The notes: a model not told the origin generated them from the letters alone. Positions 1-8,452 are shown, counted from the first letter of the stretch. The stretch: DNA of 33,733 nucleotides from JBDIBA01 sp039812705 (GCA_039812705.1 JBDIBA010000022.1:1-33733); one strand, 5' to 3'. Made by a program: numbers and translations.

Positions 1-34
1 ACATCGAATAGCGATCATCTCGTAACGTCATGGC

Positions 35-1375
35 ATGCAAGGAGCCATCGACTACGTACTGCGCACTGTTGAGGAACGAAAGGTGGCGTTCGTACAGCTG
101 TGGTTCACAGATGTCCTAGGGACATCAAAAACCTTCAGCATCACCCCGGCCGAACTGCCCGACGCCCTGGAGTTCGGAATGAGCTTCGATGGCTCTGTCA
201 TTGATGGATTCAGCCGTGTTTCTGAAAGCGACATGATCGCCAAACCCGTCCCTGAAACCTTCCAGGTGCTCCCCTGGCTGGACTCCGGAGAACCCGTTGC
301 GCGGGTCTTCTGCGACATCATCACGTATGACAAGTTGCCTTTCGATGGCGACCCTCGATTTGTTCTGCGACGATCGCTTGATCGAGCAGCCGACATGGGT
401 TTCTCGTTCTTTGTTGCACCAGAGATTGAGTTCTTTTACTTCAAACGCGACGATGTTTACGGAACAAGCTCCATCCGCGCAACACCTCTAGACGGAGCCA
501 CTTACTTTGACCTGGAACCGTGTTCGACGGTGTCCAACTTGCGCAAGCGCACCGTTCTTGCACTGGAAGACATCGGCATTCCTGTTGAGTACAACCAACA
601 CGAAGACGCGCCAAGCCAACACGAGATCGATCTTCGCTACACAGACGCACTAACTATGGCGGACAACGTGATGACAACCCGCGCGGTTGTCAAAGAGATT
701 GCGGCCGCAGCGGGAGTGCATGCAACCTTCATGCCAAAGCCCGTCGCGGGCGTGCAGGGTTCGGGCATGCACACCTACGTGTCGCTGTTTCGAGACAATC
801 AGAATGCGTTCTACGACGCTAACGATGCAGACAACTTGAGCGACACCGCAAAGCGTTTCGTTGCCGGCGTCTTGCATCACGCGCCAGAGATGGCAGCCAT
901 TACAAACCAGTGGGTGAACTCTTACAAGCGACTTGTACCGGGCCACGAAGCACCTATTTACCGGGCCTGGTCGCGCAACAACGGCTCCGCAATTGTCAAC
1001 GTCCCGCACACAAGGCGCGCCGAATCAACACGCATTGAATATCGCGCACCAGATCCCGCAACGAATCCGTACCTCTGCTTCGCGGCAATCCTGTCTGCGG
1101 GCCTCAAGGGGGTCGAAGAAGGCTACGAGTTGCCGCCAATTACCGACGTGAACCTTTACGCATTAAGCCGCGCAGAGTTGGCGTCTCAGCACCGCCTTGT
1201 CCTTCCTTCAAGCCTCGATGCCGCCATTGACGAGCTGGAGGGGTCAGAGTTGATGGCACAAACCCTTGGAAATCACGTCTTTGATTGGTTGATTCGCAAT
1301 AAGCGCGAAGAGTGGGCCGCATATGAAAGCGAAGTCACCCAACACGAGTTGGATCGCTACCTCCCACGCATCTGA
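35..1375 (+). CDS. glnA: Glutamine synthetase, type I (GlnA family)
   Basis: Makes glutamine from glutamate, ammonia and ATP in the cytoplasm. The 446 residues cover a whole type I enzyme: the N-terminal beta-grasp part, the Glu/metal segment around FFVAPEIEFF, the loop with KPVAGVQGSGMHTY, and the substrate/ATP segment NGSAIVNVPHTRRAESTRIE. The chain is shorter than the roughly 470 residues of adenylylated enzymes, suggesting the alpha-type without the extra insertion, yet residues 373-375 read NLY, where the adenylylated Tyr lies in GSI-beta. Whether it is modified cannot be told from sequence. An in-frame stop at 23-25 makes the ATG at 35 the first possible start. Its TGA overlaps the next gene's ATG by one base, so the two are probably translationally coupled. 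Confidence 0.95.
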   Translation: MQGAIDYVLRTVEERKVAFVQLWFTDVLGTSKTFSITPAELPDALEFGMSFDGSVIDGFSRVSESDMIAKPVPETFQVLPWLDSGEPVARVFCDIITYDKLPFDGDPRFVLRRSLDRAADMGFSFFVAPEIEFFYFKRDDVYGTSSIRATPLDGATYFDLEPCSTVSNLRKRTVLALEDIGIPVEYNQHEDAPSQHEIDLRYTDALTMADNVMTTRAVVKEIAAAAGVHATFMPKPVAGVQGSGMHTYVSLFRDNQNAFYDANDADNLSDTAKRFVAGVLHHAPEMAAITNQWVNSYKRLVPGHEAPIYRAWSRNNGSAIVNVPHTRRAESTRIEYRAPDPATNPYLCFAAILSAGLKGVEEGYELPPITDVNLYALSRAELASQHRLVLPSSLDAAIDELEGSELMAQTLGNHVFDWLIRNKREEWAAYESEVTQHELDRYLPRI

Positions 1376-2094
1376 TGGCCAACGTCTTACTTGTCGCAAA
1401 CTCACAAAGTGCCCGTCTTGAGGCCCTATTGGCCGACACGGACCACTCTGTACAAGCAGTTGAAAGCGCCGCCGTTGCCACAGAGGTTGGATCTTTACTG
1501 TCTTTTGATGCGTTCATCGTGTGCATGAACACGTCTGACGAAGCAGTGACAACAACAGCAGTGCTTGCCGCAAAGACTAAAACAAGCCCGGTATTAGTGG
1601 TTCTTTCGCAGTCCGACGCCCGTCAGTTCGTCCAACACTCCAACCACTTTGCAGACTTCGTGCTGGCCGAACACGTTGATGTCGAGTTGAACTTGCGCAT
1701 TGACAACCTGCTGATTCAGCAAGCCAAAGAGACGCAACCCGATGTCATCACGTATCAAGCGTTGTCCTTGAACACCGCGACGTACCAGGTTCACGTTCAT
1801 GATCGACCACTCGACATGACTTACATGGAATACGAACTGCTGTACCATTTCGTGACGAACCCCGGAAGAGTGCACACTCGCGAAGCCCTACTGAACAAGG
1901 TGTGGGGCTATGAGTACTACGGAGGCGCACGCACTGTTGATGTTCACGTACGACGCCTGCGCGCCAAGCTGGGCGACGAACACGCCCAGCTGATTTCGAC
2001 GGTCAGGTCAGTCGGCTACTGCTTCGGAGGCGCTGGCGATTCCCTCGATCTCGAAGCAGGCGCCGTAGGGCAAAGCGCTGACGACAACGGTTGA
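1375..2094 (+). CDS. glnR: GlnR-like orphan winged-helix response regulator
   Basis: An OmpR-type regulator of 239 residues: a degenerate receiver (about 1-115) and a winged-helix DNA-binding domain (about 125-215) ending in TVDVHVRRLRAKLG and STVRSVGYCF. This C-terminal half closely resembles actinobacterial GlnR, the global nitrogen regulator. At the usual phospho-Asp position the receiver reads FIVCMN, a Cys in place of Asp, so phosphorylation is unlikely, as for GlnR. No histidine kinase is nearby. The 1-base overlap with glnA supports a nitrogen role, though in Streptomyces and mycobacteria glnR is not normally fused to the glnA transcript in this way. The last 20 or so residues after the winged helix lie over the 3' end of ridA on the other strand and look non-homologous. 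Confidence 0.82.
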   Translation: MANVLLVANSQSARLEALLADTDHSVQAVESAAVATEVGSLLSFDAFIVCMNTSDEAVTTTAVLAAKTKTSPVLVVLSQSDARQFVQHSNHFADFVLAEHVDVELNLRIDNLLIQQAKETQPDVITYQALSLNTATYQVHVHDRPLDMTYMEYELLYHFVTNPGRVHTREALLNKVWGYEYYGGARTVDVHVRRLRAKLGDEHAQLISTVRSVGYCFGGAGDSLDLEAGAVGQSADDNG

Positions 2095-2361
2095 GCGAGC
2101 CGGACGAGGTTCGCTGAACGTCTCGCCATAAATCTTGTTCATGGCTGCCAGATCTGCGGCGTTTGTTACAAACACTGTTGTTTTAACGAGGTCCGACAGC
2201 GTCCGACCGTTGTCCCGAAGTACGTGCTGCAAGTTGTTGAGTGCGGCCACGCATTGGTCTTCGAAACCATCAACAAGGTCGCCATCGACCAGGCCAACCT
2301 GGCCAGAAACGAAGAGTAGGTCTCCGGCAGCAACAGCAGGGGTGTAAGGGAGTGCAGTCAT
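2008..2361 (-). CDS. ridA: RidA family reactive-intermediate deaminase
   Basis: Hydrolyses reactive enamine/imine intermediates released by PLP enzymes. The 117 residues give the full RidA (YjgF/YER057c/UK114) fold: AAGDLLFVSGQVGL near the N-terminus, NNLQHVLRDNG in the middle, then VKTTVFVTNAADLAAMN and the active-site region ARSTVVVSALPYGACFEIE. The conserved Arg (PARS) and Glu (FEIEG) are present. The ATG at 2361 is chosen because family similarity begins there; the frame is open further upstream but runs into the preceding gene. It lies 10 bases behind the Fe-S carrier gene, so the two are likely co-transcribed. Its last 87 bases overlap the end of the GlnR-like gene tail-to-tail. Confidence 0.9.
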   Translation of the reverse strand: MTALPYTPAVAAGDLLFVSGQVGLVDGDLVDGFEDQCVAALNNLQHVLRDNGRTLSDLVKTTVFVTNAADLAAMNKIYGETFSEPRPARSTVVVSALPYGACFEIEGIASASEAVAD

Positions 2362-2371
2362 TGCGTCGCGA

Positions 2372-2722
2372 TTAGCTGAAGCTGTTTCCGCAGCCACAGG
2401 TGCGGCTTGCGTTGGGGTTGTCGATGTTGAAACCAGCGGACTGCAAGCTGTCGCTGTAGTCGAGTGTTGCACCTTCGAGCATTTGCGAACTTGCCGAATC
2501 AACAACGATGCGGACGTTATTTCCAACTGTCCATGCAATGTCATCTGCGTTCACGTCAGTGTCGAAGTACATCTCGTAAGAAAAACCAGAGCAACCACCG
2601 GGCTTAACTGCCACGCGCAGGTGGAGGTTCTCAGACTCGGGCTCTTCGCTGATCAATTGACCGACTTTTGCAGCGGCTGCATCGGTCACGTTGATTCGGT
2701 TGGCCGTCTCGGTTGCACTCAT
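2372..2722 (-). CDS. erpA: A-type iron-sulfur carrier (HesB/IscA/ErpA family)
   Basis: Carries and inserts Fe-S clusters into target proteins. The 116-residue chain shows the complete family signature: a Cys in KPGGCSGFSYEM and the C-terminal pair in TCGCGNSFS, the three ligand cysteines of A-type carriers. The helix VTDAAAAKVGQLI at the N-terminus is also typical. It is divergent from the Mrp ATPase gene, another Fe-S factor, across about 130 bases, so the two may share a control region. ridA follows 10 bases downstream on the same strand. ErpA and IscA cannot be separated by sequence alone. Confidence 0.9.
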   Translation of the reverse strand: MSATETANRINVTDAAAAKVGQLISEEPESENLHLRVAVKPGGCSGFSYEMYFDTDVNADDIAWTVGNNVRIVVDSASSQMLEGATLDYSDSLQSAGFNIDNPNASRTCGCGNSFS

Positions 2723-2836
2723 TTAGAAAGTCCTCGCATCTTGTTTCAGCGTCAGCCGGGCATTCTCAACAGAGGTGCTCGGCTCGAACTGTCCAGTGTA
2801 TAGACCCCTCCAACTAAGTACTAGGGCGCAGCCAGC

Positions 2837-2842
2837 TACCCT
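2837..2842 (+). promoter_or_regulatory. Putative -10 element (TACCCT) of a leaderless mrp transcript
   Basis: TACCCT fits the actinobacterial TAnnnT -10 pattern and ends 7 bases before the ATG at 2850, the spacing expected if transcription begins at or next to the start codon. No Shine-Dalgarno precedes this ATG. No convincing -35 was seen. Confidence 0.35.
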
Positions 2843-2849
2843 TGCCCAG

Positions 2850-4013
2850 ATGGCAAAACAGCCCGCCTACCCCACCCAAGAGCAGCTGCTAGGCGTCCTG
2901 AGTGGTGTTATTGACCCCGAATTGGGCGATGACATCGTGTCTCTGGGCATGGTCCGGTCGGTGAATTGTTCAGACACCGGGGTCGTTACGGTCGACTTTG
3001 CCATCACCACGGCCAGCTGCCCGCTGCGCGCCCAGCTAAAGGGCGACATCGTCAGGCGAATCGAATCGTTACCAATGGTGAGTGCGGTTCGCGTCGAGAT
3101 GGCCCCTATGGACCAAGAAGAACGAAGTGCGCTGATGTCACGCGCCCGTTGGAAAGCTCAAAAGGACGATTCCGCCACCACCGTTTCACCCAACACGCGC
3201 GTGCTGGCCATTGCGTCGGGCAAAGGCGGAGTTGGCAAGAGCACCGTTGCGGTGAATCTTGCGGCAGCGCTTGCCAGCCAGGGTTATTCCGTCGGTCTGC
3301 TTGACGCAGACATTGCGGGATTTTCAGTTCCGCAGTTGCTTGGCATAACCGAGCGCCTTGATGCACGCAACGCAAAGATCCTTGCGCACAAGATGCCAAT
3401 GGGCGCCGGAACACTTCACGTTGTCTCGATGGGCCTTGTCGACGGCTCGGAAGAATCAAGCGCCGTAATGCTGCGCGGCTTGATGCTGAACCGCGCCCTG
3501 CAACACTTCTTGGAAGATGTCGAGTGGGGCAACCTCGACTACTTGTTGATTGACATGCCTCCCGGCACAAGTGACGTTCAAATGGGCCTTGCAAGGATGC
3601 TCCCCCGCTCCGACATGTTGGTTGTCACAACCCCAAACACCGCGGCCCAACAAGTTGCCGCGCGCGCAGTGGACATGGCCCGACGCGGGCACCTTCGGGT
3701 CGCCGGGATTATCGAGAACATGACCTCTGTCGACGCAAACACGCCAATGTTCGGCACCGGCGGCGGGCAACGCTTGGCGCACGACACAAATGTTGTTCTG
3801 CTCGCGCAGATTCCACTTGACGCAGCCGTCGGTCAATCCGGCGACGCCGGCCTACCTGTGGTCATGCGGTCAGACTCGCCGGCTGCAATCGCGTTCGGCA
3901 AGCTTGCCCAGCAGATTATTGAAGTCATTTCCCCGCCCGTCGAAATGGCGGGTTGCACATCTCGACTACTTCAAGCACTTGAGTCAAGCCCCGATACACA
4001 GCAAGCCGATTAG
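2850..4013 (+). CDS. mrp: Mrp/ApbC-type Fe-S carrier P-loop ATPase
   Basis: A MRP/NBP35-type ATPase thought to carry Fe-S clusters to apo-proteins. Residues 1-95 form a MIP18-like (DUF59) domain with IDPELGDDIVSLGMV. The ParA/Mrp ATPase follows, with deviant Walker A GKGGVGKST at about 124-132, LLDADIAGFSVPQLLG and the DMPPGTSDVQM signature. Where many homologues have a CxxC, this one reads ENMTSVDANTPMFGTGGG, as I recall for other actinobacterial Mrp proteins, so cluster binding would need other ligands. The ATG at 2850 fits the domain start; the frame is open upstream but that part is not conserved. It ends 20 bases from the convergent PAS gene. Confidence 0.9.
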   Translation: MAKQPAYPTQEQLLGVLSGVIDPELGDDIVSLGMVRSVNCSDTGVVTVDFAITTASCPLRAQLKGDIVRRIESLPMVSAVRVEMAPMDQEERSALMSRARWKAQKDDSATTVSPNTRVLAIASGKGGVGKSTVAVNLAAALASQGYSVGLLDADIAGFSVPQLLGITERLDARNAKILAHKMPMGAGTLHVVSMGLVDGSEESSAVMLRGLMLNRALQHFLEDVEWGNLDYLLIDMPPGTSDVQMGLARMLPRSDMLVVTTPNTAAQQVAARAVDMARRGHLRVAGIIENMTSVDANTPMFGTGGGQRLAHDTNVVLLAQIPLDAAVGQSGDAGLPVVMRSDSPAAIAFGKLAQQIIEVISPPVEMAGCTSRLLQALESSPDTQQAD

Positions 4014-4033
4014 GCCGTAAGCGAGGGCTTAAA

Positions 4034-5248
4034 TCAAAGGTTGCGGCGATTGTCGTCAAGACTGTCGACAATCGCTGTCAGGCGTTCGCTCTGACGACGG
4101 ATCGACTTACCAGCCTGGTGCACTCGGTCTGCATTCATGGTTTCTGCATTGCGGTCAAGGAATGTTCCGGCCTGCACAAGCACACCCAACGAACGGCGCA
4201 ACTCTTCGATGTCGGGAAGCATTGCCGAGGTGTCAGCCTTGGTTGTTGCGTGACCACCTTCACCGAACTCAATCGAGCCACCCTCGGCCGTGAAGTTGAT
4301 GATTCCACCGAAACCAACCGTCTTGCGATCAACCCTGCGCACGAGCGAGTCAATGCGCACAGCCGTTTCACCATGAACCGTCGACATGACTGTTTCAATC
4401 TGGCTCGCATCACCTTCCGGTTCAGCAAGCAGAGAGTTCAATGCGCGGGAATCTTGCGTCTTGAGAACGTGACTGAGCGGACTGCCGACAATGTCGACAA
4501 CATCAACACCGGTTGCTGCAGCCAACGTTGGGTTCGCGTAACGAACAATGCCATCGAGGTCTGCCTCATAAACACCGTAAGAACAGCCTTCGACGAGGTT
4601 GGCCAAGCGGTGCCATTCCTCTTGTTGCTGGTCAAGACGCGCACTCCAATAACCATCGGCAAGCGCGTCGGTAAGTCGGTCAATCGCAGGAAGCATGCGC
4701 GCACCAAAAGCACCAACCAGTGCGGGGGAAGCCTTGGCAGTCAATCGCAACGCCGTCTGCAACAAAAGGTCACGGCTGATCCGCAAAACCAAAAGCAAAT
4801 GTGGCAACGAGGTTCCCGCCCACGCAGCACTTGCGCCAACTTCTTCCAAGTCATGACGCAGCTCATCGTCAACGTGTGAACCTTGGCTCATCACGGCAAG
4901 GATCGCGCCAAAACGCCCCTCTGCTTGCTCCATGAACAAGTTGCGCTGCTCTTCGTTCCAAGAAGCAGCATCGGGGATTGCGCGAGCAAAACGGTCGTAA
5001 GCAAGACGAGAAAGTTCGCCGGAGCGATCATCAAGTTCGCTCATCAGGTCTTCGGCTGTGTCCGCGGAGTGCATGTCACCGGAACGCATGGCAAGAAACA
5101 TGTCAACGCCGGCTTCATCAACGCCAGATGGCGATTCGTGCAAGAAGCCCGCGTCAATCAAAGAGTTGACAACTTCTTCGCTCAGCCCAAGTCGACTGAC
5201 GGTCTCATCAAAACCAAGACCTTGGATCTCGCGCTGGTCGTTCGACAT
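4034..5248 (-). CDS. PAS-domain sensor without a kinase domain
   Basis: A cytoplasmic protein of 404 residues. The N-terminal 40 residues resemble a short helix-turn-helix (FDETVSRLGLSEEVVNSLIDAGFL). A long all-helical part follows (about 75-210) and looks like the N-terminal domains of RsbR/PucR-type regulators. A PAS domain spans about 213-320 (EGCSYGVYEADLDGIVRYANPTLAAATG). The last 60 residues are helical with a charged end. No histidine-kinase, GGDEF, EAL or phosphatase domain is present, so the output is unknown. The ATG at 5248 is preceded by an A/G-rich ribosome site (AGAAAGAAGAAG); the frame extends 25 residues further but that extension is unlikely. A sensory role is inferred from the PAS domain only. 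Confidence 0.75.
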   Translation of the reverse strand: MSNDQREIQGLGFDETVSRLGLSEEVVNSLIDAGFLHESPSGVDEAGVDMFLAMRSGDMHSADTAEDLMSELDDRSGELSRLAYDRFARAIPDAASWNEEQRNLFMEQAEGRFGAILAVMSQGSHVDDELRHDLEEVGASAAWAGTSLPHLLLVLRISRDLLLQTALRLTAKASPALVGAFGARMLPAIDRLTDALADGYWSARLDQQQEEWHRLANLVEGCSYGVYEADLDGIVRYANPTLAAATGVDVVDIVGSPLSHVLKTQDSRALNSLLAEPEGDASQIETVMSTVHGETAVRIDSLVRRVDRKTVGFGGIINFTAEGGSIEFGEGGHATTKADTSAMLPDIEELRRSLGVLVQAGTFLDRNAETMNADRVHQAGKSIRRQSERLTAIVDSLDDNRRNL

Positions 5249-5414
5249 CTTCTTCTTTCTAACGAATTGCTCGAACCGATGCCCGAAAGTGCAAGAGCAG
5301 CTGCCGGAGCCCGCTTCAAGCACATGATCGTCAGGCTTGACGCAGAACTAAGGAGTCAACGCTTGCTTAAAACGCCAGTGCCGCACGGTCGGCCGACTAG
5401 TGAGAAAAGCCCAG

Positions 5415-6080
5415 CTAACCGGATGTTTTGGTGGGCTCGCTCCAGCGCATCCAGTGCCTAACCTGGACCGGTTCGGCACCCATCGAGGCAACACACGTTG
5501 AGGCCCCAACGTTGGCCTCGAAGTTCCCAACCCCGGGCATGCCCAAATGAAGAACTCTGTCCTTTGGGTCATGGTGAGAAATGGTCACCGGAAGTGCGCG
5601 TCGGTGATCGGGGTCTTGGATCACAAAATCGACAGCATCTTCAAACACGAAGGAAATGTCATAGCGACCCATCCGTCCAAGAAACCCCGAGTCCGGAAGC
5701 ACCCGCGGGACACGCCCGGTTAGATGAAGCTTTCCGTTGTCGATTCGAGCCGATTGAAGGTCGATAATCCCGGCTGCAAGTTCTTCGTGCAGATCGTTGG
5801 CGCGCAGTTCTTTGATCTCGCCCGGCCGCACACGAATGCCGACCGCCTTGTACTCCTTGCCCAAACGATTGTCGGGGCGAAATACAACATCGAAGTCATC
5901 ACCGTGGTCTTCCACCCATTTCCGCAACCGCGACTCTTGGTCTGGACTTACCGCTACCTCTACGGCTTTGCCAATCGTTTTCGGATCGAACAAGTCATCG
6001 TTTTGGTCATACATCCGCTGCAACCAGTTGTGAGGAACAACGCGACGCAGCACAAAGCGCTTCTGGCGTTCCTTGCTCAT
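5415..6080 (-). CDS. Conserved-looking protein of unknown function
   Basis: I do not recognise this 221-residue protein. It is predicted soluble and acidic, with no signal peptide or membrane segment, and begins with a basic stretch (KERQKRFVLRRVVPHNWLQR). Its middle (VVFRPDNRLGKEYKAVGIRVRPGEIKEL) and end (GVGNFEANVGASTCVASMG) are rich in short beta-type segments. Its ATG overlaps the stop of the upstream membrane-protein gene by four bases (ATGA), so the two are coupled. Coding is supported by that overlap, by codon usage like the neighbours and by the lack of a competing frame. The tight cluster suggests a joint envelope-related role, which is inference. Confidence 0.7.
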   Translation of the reverse strand: MSKERQKRFVLRRVVPHNWLQRMYDQNDDLFDPKTIGKAVEVAVSPDQESRLRKWVEDHGDDFDVVFRPDNRLGKEYKAVGIRVRPGEIKELRANDLHEELAAGIIDLQSARIDNGKLHLTGRVPRVLPDSGFLGRMGRYDISFVFEDAVDFVIQDPDHRRALPVTISHHDPKDRVLHLGMPGVGNFEANVGASTCVASMGAEPVQVRHWMRWSEPTKTSG

Positions 6081-6712
6081 TTGCGCTTTGGCTTACCAAG
6101 AATCGAGGAAAGATCTGTTGGGTTGTCGTCCTGGCTTCCCGCTGTCTTGGGAATTGCCTTGTTGTCGACATCGCTAGGCGAACCATCCGCCTTGGCCTTG
6201 GCCTTGTTCGTTTTCACTGAGACGGCAGAGTTCGGAACACGGCCGCTCCAATAACGCGTGGTGAACCAAACCATTGCAAAGGCGTAAGCAACAAACAGCG
6301 CGTCAATCAGGTGAGCCGTTCCCTCAAGTACGCCGAGCGTCGTCGCTGCAATCGACGCAGCCCCAATGAGGGTGAAAAGACGGGCGAAAAAGCCATTCGA
6401 CAACAACACAACCAAGAACCCAAGTCCGCCAAACATCGCGCACGCAGCGCGCGCAACATGGCCCGAAACAGCAGTGCCACAAAGTCCAGCGCCATTGTTC
6501 GCATTAGCGGTTGGAGCGAAAACAGACCCGCACTCGGTCACCACTCCATCGATGTTTGTTGAAACCGGCAAGTACGCAATGACGACTCCGAGAATCACTC
6601 CGACCATGCCGAGAATCACGATGGCCAGACTTGTTTGACTTTCAACTGCTCGCTTCGCGGCGACAGAAAGCGCCCTCTTGACGTCTCCAAGACTCGAATC
6701 GTCAGTGGTCAT
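6077..6712 (-). CDS. Four-helix membrane protein of unknown function
   Basis: A protein of 211 residues with four likely membrane segments: near residues 29-49 (SLAIVILGMVGVILGVVIAY), 85-105 (CAMFGGLGFLVVLLS), 112-130 (IGAASIAATTLGVLEG) and 134-155 (LIDALFVAYAFAMVWFTT). A 40-residue loop with two Cys lies between the first two. The tail of about 50 residues is polar and charged, probably cytoplasmic. The ATG at 6712 lies 10 bases behind the stop of the upstream gene; the open frame continues upstream into that gene but is not a credible start. No family is recognised. It is the middle gene of a three-gene cluster. Confidence 0.7.
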   Translation of the reverse strand: MTTDDSSLGDVKRALSVAAKRAVESQTSLAIVILGMVGVILGVVIAYLPVSTNIDGVVTECGSVFAPTANANNGAGLCGTAVSGHVARAACAMFGGLGFLVVLLSNGFFARLFTLIGAASIAATTLGVLEGTAHLIDALFVAYAFAMVWFTTRYWSGRVPNSAVSVKTNKAKAKADGSPSDVDNKAIPKTAGSQDDNPTDLSSILGKPKRK

Positions 6713-6722
6713 CGCGAGAACC

Positions 6723-7166
6723 TCAGGCAGCGGCAGTTTGAGTGGTGGGAATCTTTGCCCCACGAACTGCAAGTTCGGATAACAAGGTTTCGCGCTCGGC
6801 CAGCGACTGCATGTTTGCGCCCTGCAAGAAGATGCGAGCACCGTCGCCAAGTTCCAGTTCAAGTCGACCGCGCATGTATTGGTGAACCATTGCCGAGTCC
6901 AACTCCAACACGCGATAGGAGCGGAAATAGTTGTCCACGGCCAATGCGTTTCCGGCGAACCTCACGGAAATGCGCCGTGCACGCAGTGCGGCCAGCGGGG
7001 CGCATGCGGCACCAATCACTAGGGCCAAGACGTTGTCAACCCCGGCAAGATAAAGCGCAAGAGCGACAACAGCTGCGGTGTTGATGCCCGCGCGCACGGC
7101 GCTCATGGCCTTTGCTCGTCCGGTTGGAATGACCACCGATGGATTCTGGGCCCGCAAATCGCTCAC
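6723..7166 (-). CDS. Small membrane protein with a PH-like C-terminal domain
   Basis: A protein of 147 residues. Residues 20-60 hold a hydrophobic region likely to form two membrane passes (INTAAVVALALYLAG, LALVIGAACAPLAAL). The rest (ISVRFAGNALAVDNYFRSYRVLELDSAMV and onward) resembles the bacterial PH-like domains found in small actinobacterial membrane proteins. It is the first gene of the 7166-5415 cluster, with a 10-base gap to the next. Function is unknown. The PH-like assignment rests on pattern alone. Confidence 0.65.
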   Translation of the reverse strand: MSDLRAQNPSVVIPTGRAKAMSAVRAGINTAAVVALALYLAGVDNVLALVIGAACAPLAALRARRISVRFAGNALAVDNYFRSYRVLELDSAMVHQYMRGRLELELGDGARIFLQGANMQSLAERETLLSELAVRGAKIPTTQTAAA

Positions 7167-7232
7167 CTATCCACCTTACAGGTCACTTTGAAACAAAGCC
7201 CGTGCCAAAACCAGTTAAGCGCGGATCTTGAG

Positions 7233-8378
7233 TTAGGTCCTCGTTGCGACCTCTGGTGGATCTGACGGCGTGGAATGACCGCGGACCTCGCGAACGACGC
7301 CAACGGCCACGGCCGTCAACGGAACCGCCAAGAAGGCGCCCAGCAAACCAGCGATGACTCCACCGGCAACCAAAGCAGTGATGATCACAACCGGGTGAAG
7401 AGAGACCGCGCGACCAACCAGCAACGGCTGAAGTAGATGGCTTTCTGTCTGTTGAACCAGAAGCACGACACCCAAGACCAGCAGTGCGTCTGTGACTCCG
7501 CCGTTAACCAGTGCAATCAACATTGCAATACCGCCGGCAACCGTTGCTCCAACCAGTGGGAAGAACGCACCAAAGAACGTCAAGATGATCAGTGGCAGCT
7601 TGAGCGGAACACCAATGATTGCCAAACCGATACCAATCAGCACCGCGTCGACAACACCTGTCATGGCAATGCCGCGAAGGTAGTTAGACAGGATGGAGAA
7701 GGCGCGGTGAGCGACGCGGTGCATGACATCGTGATGACGGGCCGGAAACTGGCGAATGAATCCGTCGGTCAGGTCTTCGCCGTCCTTGGTGAAGAAGAAG
7801 GTCAAAATGATCGAGATCAAAACACCGGTCAGCAACTCTCCAACAAGAGTGGCGCTGCTCAACAGACCAGAACTAAGCGCATTGCCGTTGTCTCTGACTG
7901 AGCGTGTCGCTTGGCGAATGTATTCGTCAATTTGAGCGTCAGTGAGATGGAGTGGCCCCGTCCGCAACCAGTTGTTGATGGACTCGATTGCACTGTCTAG
8001 CTGTGGACCGAACTGAGAAAACTGACTCTCAAAGCTTTGCGAACCAAGCGCGACGATTCCCGCAAGCGCCGCAATGCACGCAAGGAACACCGTCGCCGTT
8101 GCAAGCGCTGGCGGAAAACCGGCCCTGCGCAAGAGGTGAACAGGAGGCAACAGCAATGTAGTGAGAAGGATGGCGACAAAAATCGGAACCGTAATGAGGC
8201 GCAGCTCAAAGAGCGCCACGGCCACCAAGCACGCAGCACCGACAAGCAGCAGCACGCGCCAAGTCCACGCAGTAACCACGGCCAGGCCGCGCGGGACCAG
8301 CTGCGTCTCACCCGCAACAGGCCGAACTGCAGCACCGGGACCTTGCGTGCGGCTATTGCGGCTCCACCATTTCGCCAT
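7233..8378 (-). CDS. AI-2E/PerM family (UPF0118) membrane transporter
   Basis: A protein of 381 residues with about eight membrane segments and the layout of the AI-2E exporter/PerM family: two early helices (VTAWTWRVLLLVGAACLV, LITVPIFVAILLTTLLLPP), a third helix, a long amphipathic soluble stretch (about 105-190), then the conserved C-terminal bundle with LKLPLIILTFFGAFFPLVGATVAGG and ESHLLQPLLVGRAVSLHPVVI. Family members have been linked to AI-2 release or Na+/H+ exchange; the substrate here cannot be told. The ATG at 8378 is preceded by GGGGG eight bases upstream, which decides it over the TTG-type extension. It is divergent from the HAD phosphatase gene. Confidence 0.88.
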   Translation of the reverse strand: MAKWWSRNSRTQGPGAAVRPVAGETQLVPRGLAVVTAWTWRVLLLVGAACLVAVALFELRLITVPIFVAILLTTLLLPPVHLLRRAGFPPALATATVFLACIAALAGIVALGSQSFESQFSQFGPQLDSAIESINNWLRTGPLHLTDAQIDEYIRQATRSVRDNGNALSSGLLSSATLVGELLTGVLISIILTFFFTKDGEDLTDGFIRQFPARHHDVMHRVAHRAFSILSNYLRGIAMTGVVDAVLIGIGLAIIGVPLKLPLIILTFFGAFFPLVGATVAGGIAMLIALVNGGVTDALLVLGVVLLVQQTESHLLQPLLVGRAVSLHPVVIITALVAGGVIAGLLGAFLAVPLTAVAVGVVREVRGHSTPSDPPEVATRT

Positions 8379-8439
8379 GTTTCCCCCACGAGTCGGACGG
8401 ACGCTCCATACGCCAGTTTTTCTAAAAACTAGGTGCAAC

Positions 8440-8445
8440 TACTCT
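8440..8445 (+). promoter_or_regulatory. Putative -10 element (TACTCT) of a leaderless HAD-gene transcript
   Basis: TACTCT fits TAnnnT and ends 7 bases before the GTG at 8453. No Shine-Dalgarno lies between them, so a leaderless mRNA starting at the GTG is likely. Confidence 0.35.
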
Positions 8446-8452
8446 GGTCAAC

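Noticed and set aside
4118..4879. 253-codon open frame on the plus strand
   Set aside because: It is the antisense of the PAS protein gene, rich in unlikely residues, with no ribosome site and no family resemblance.
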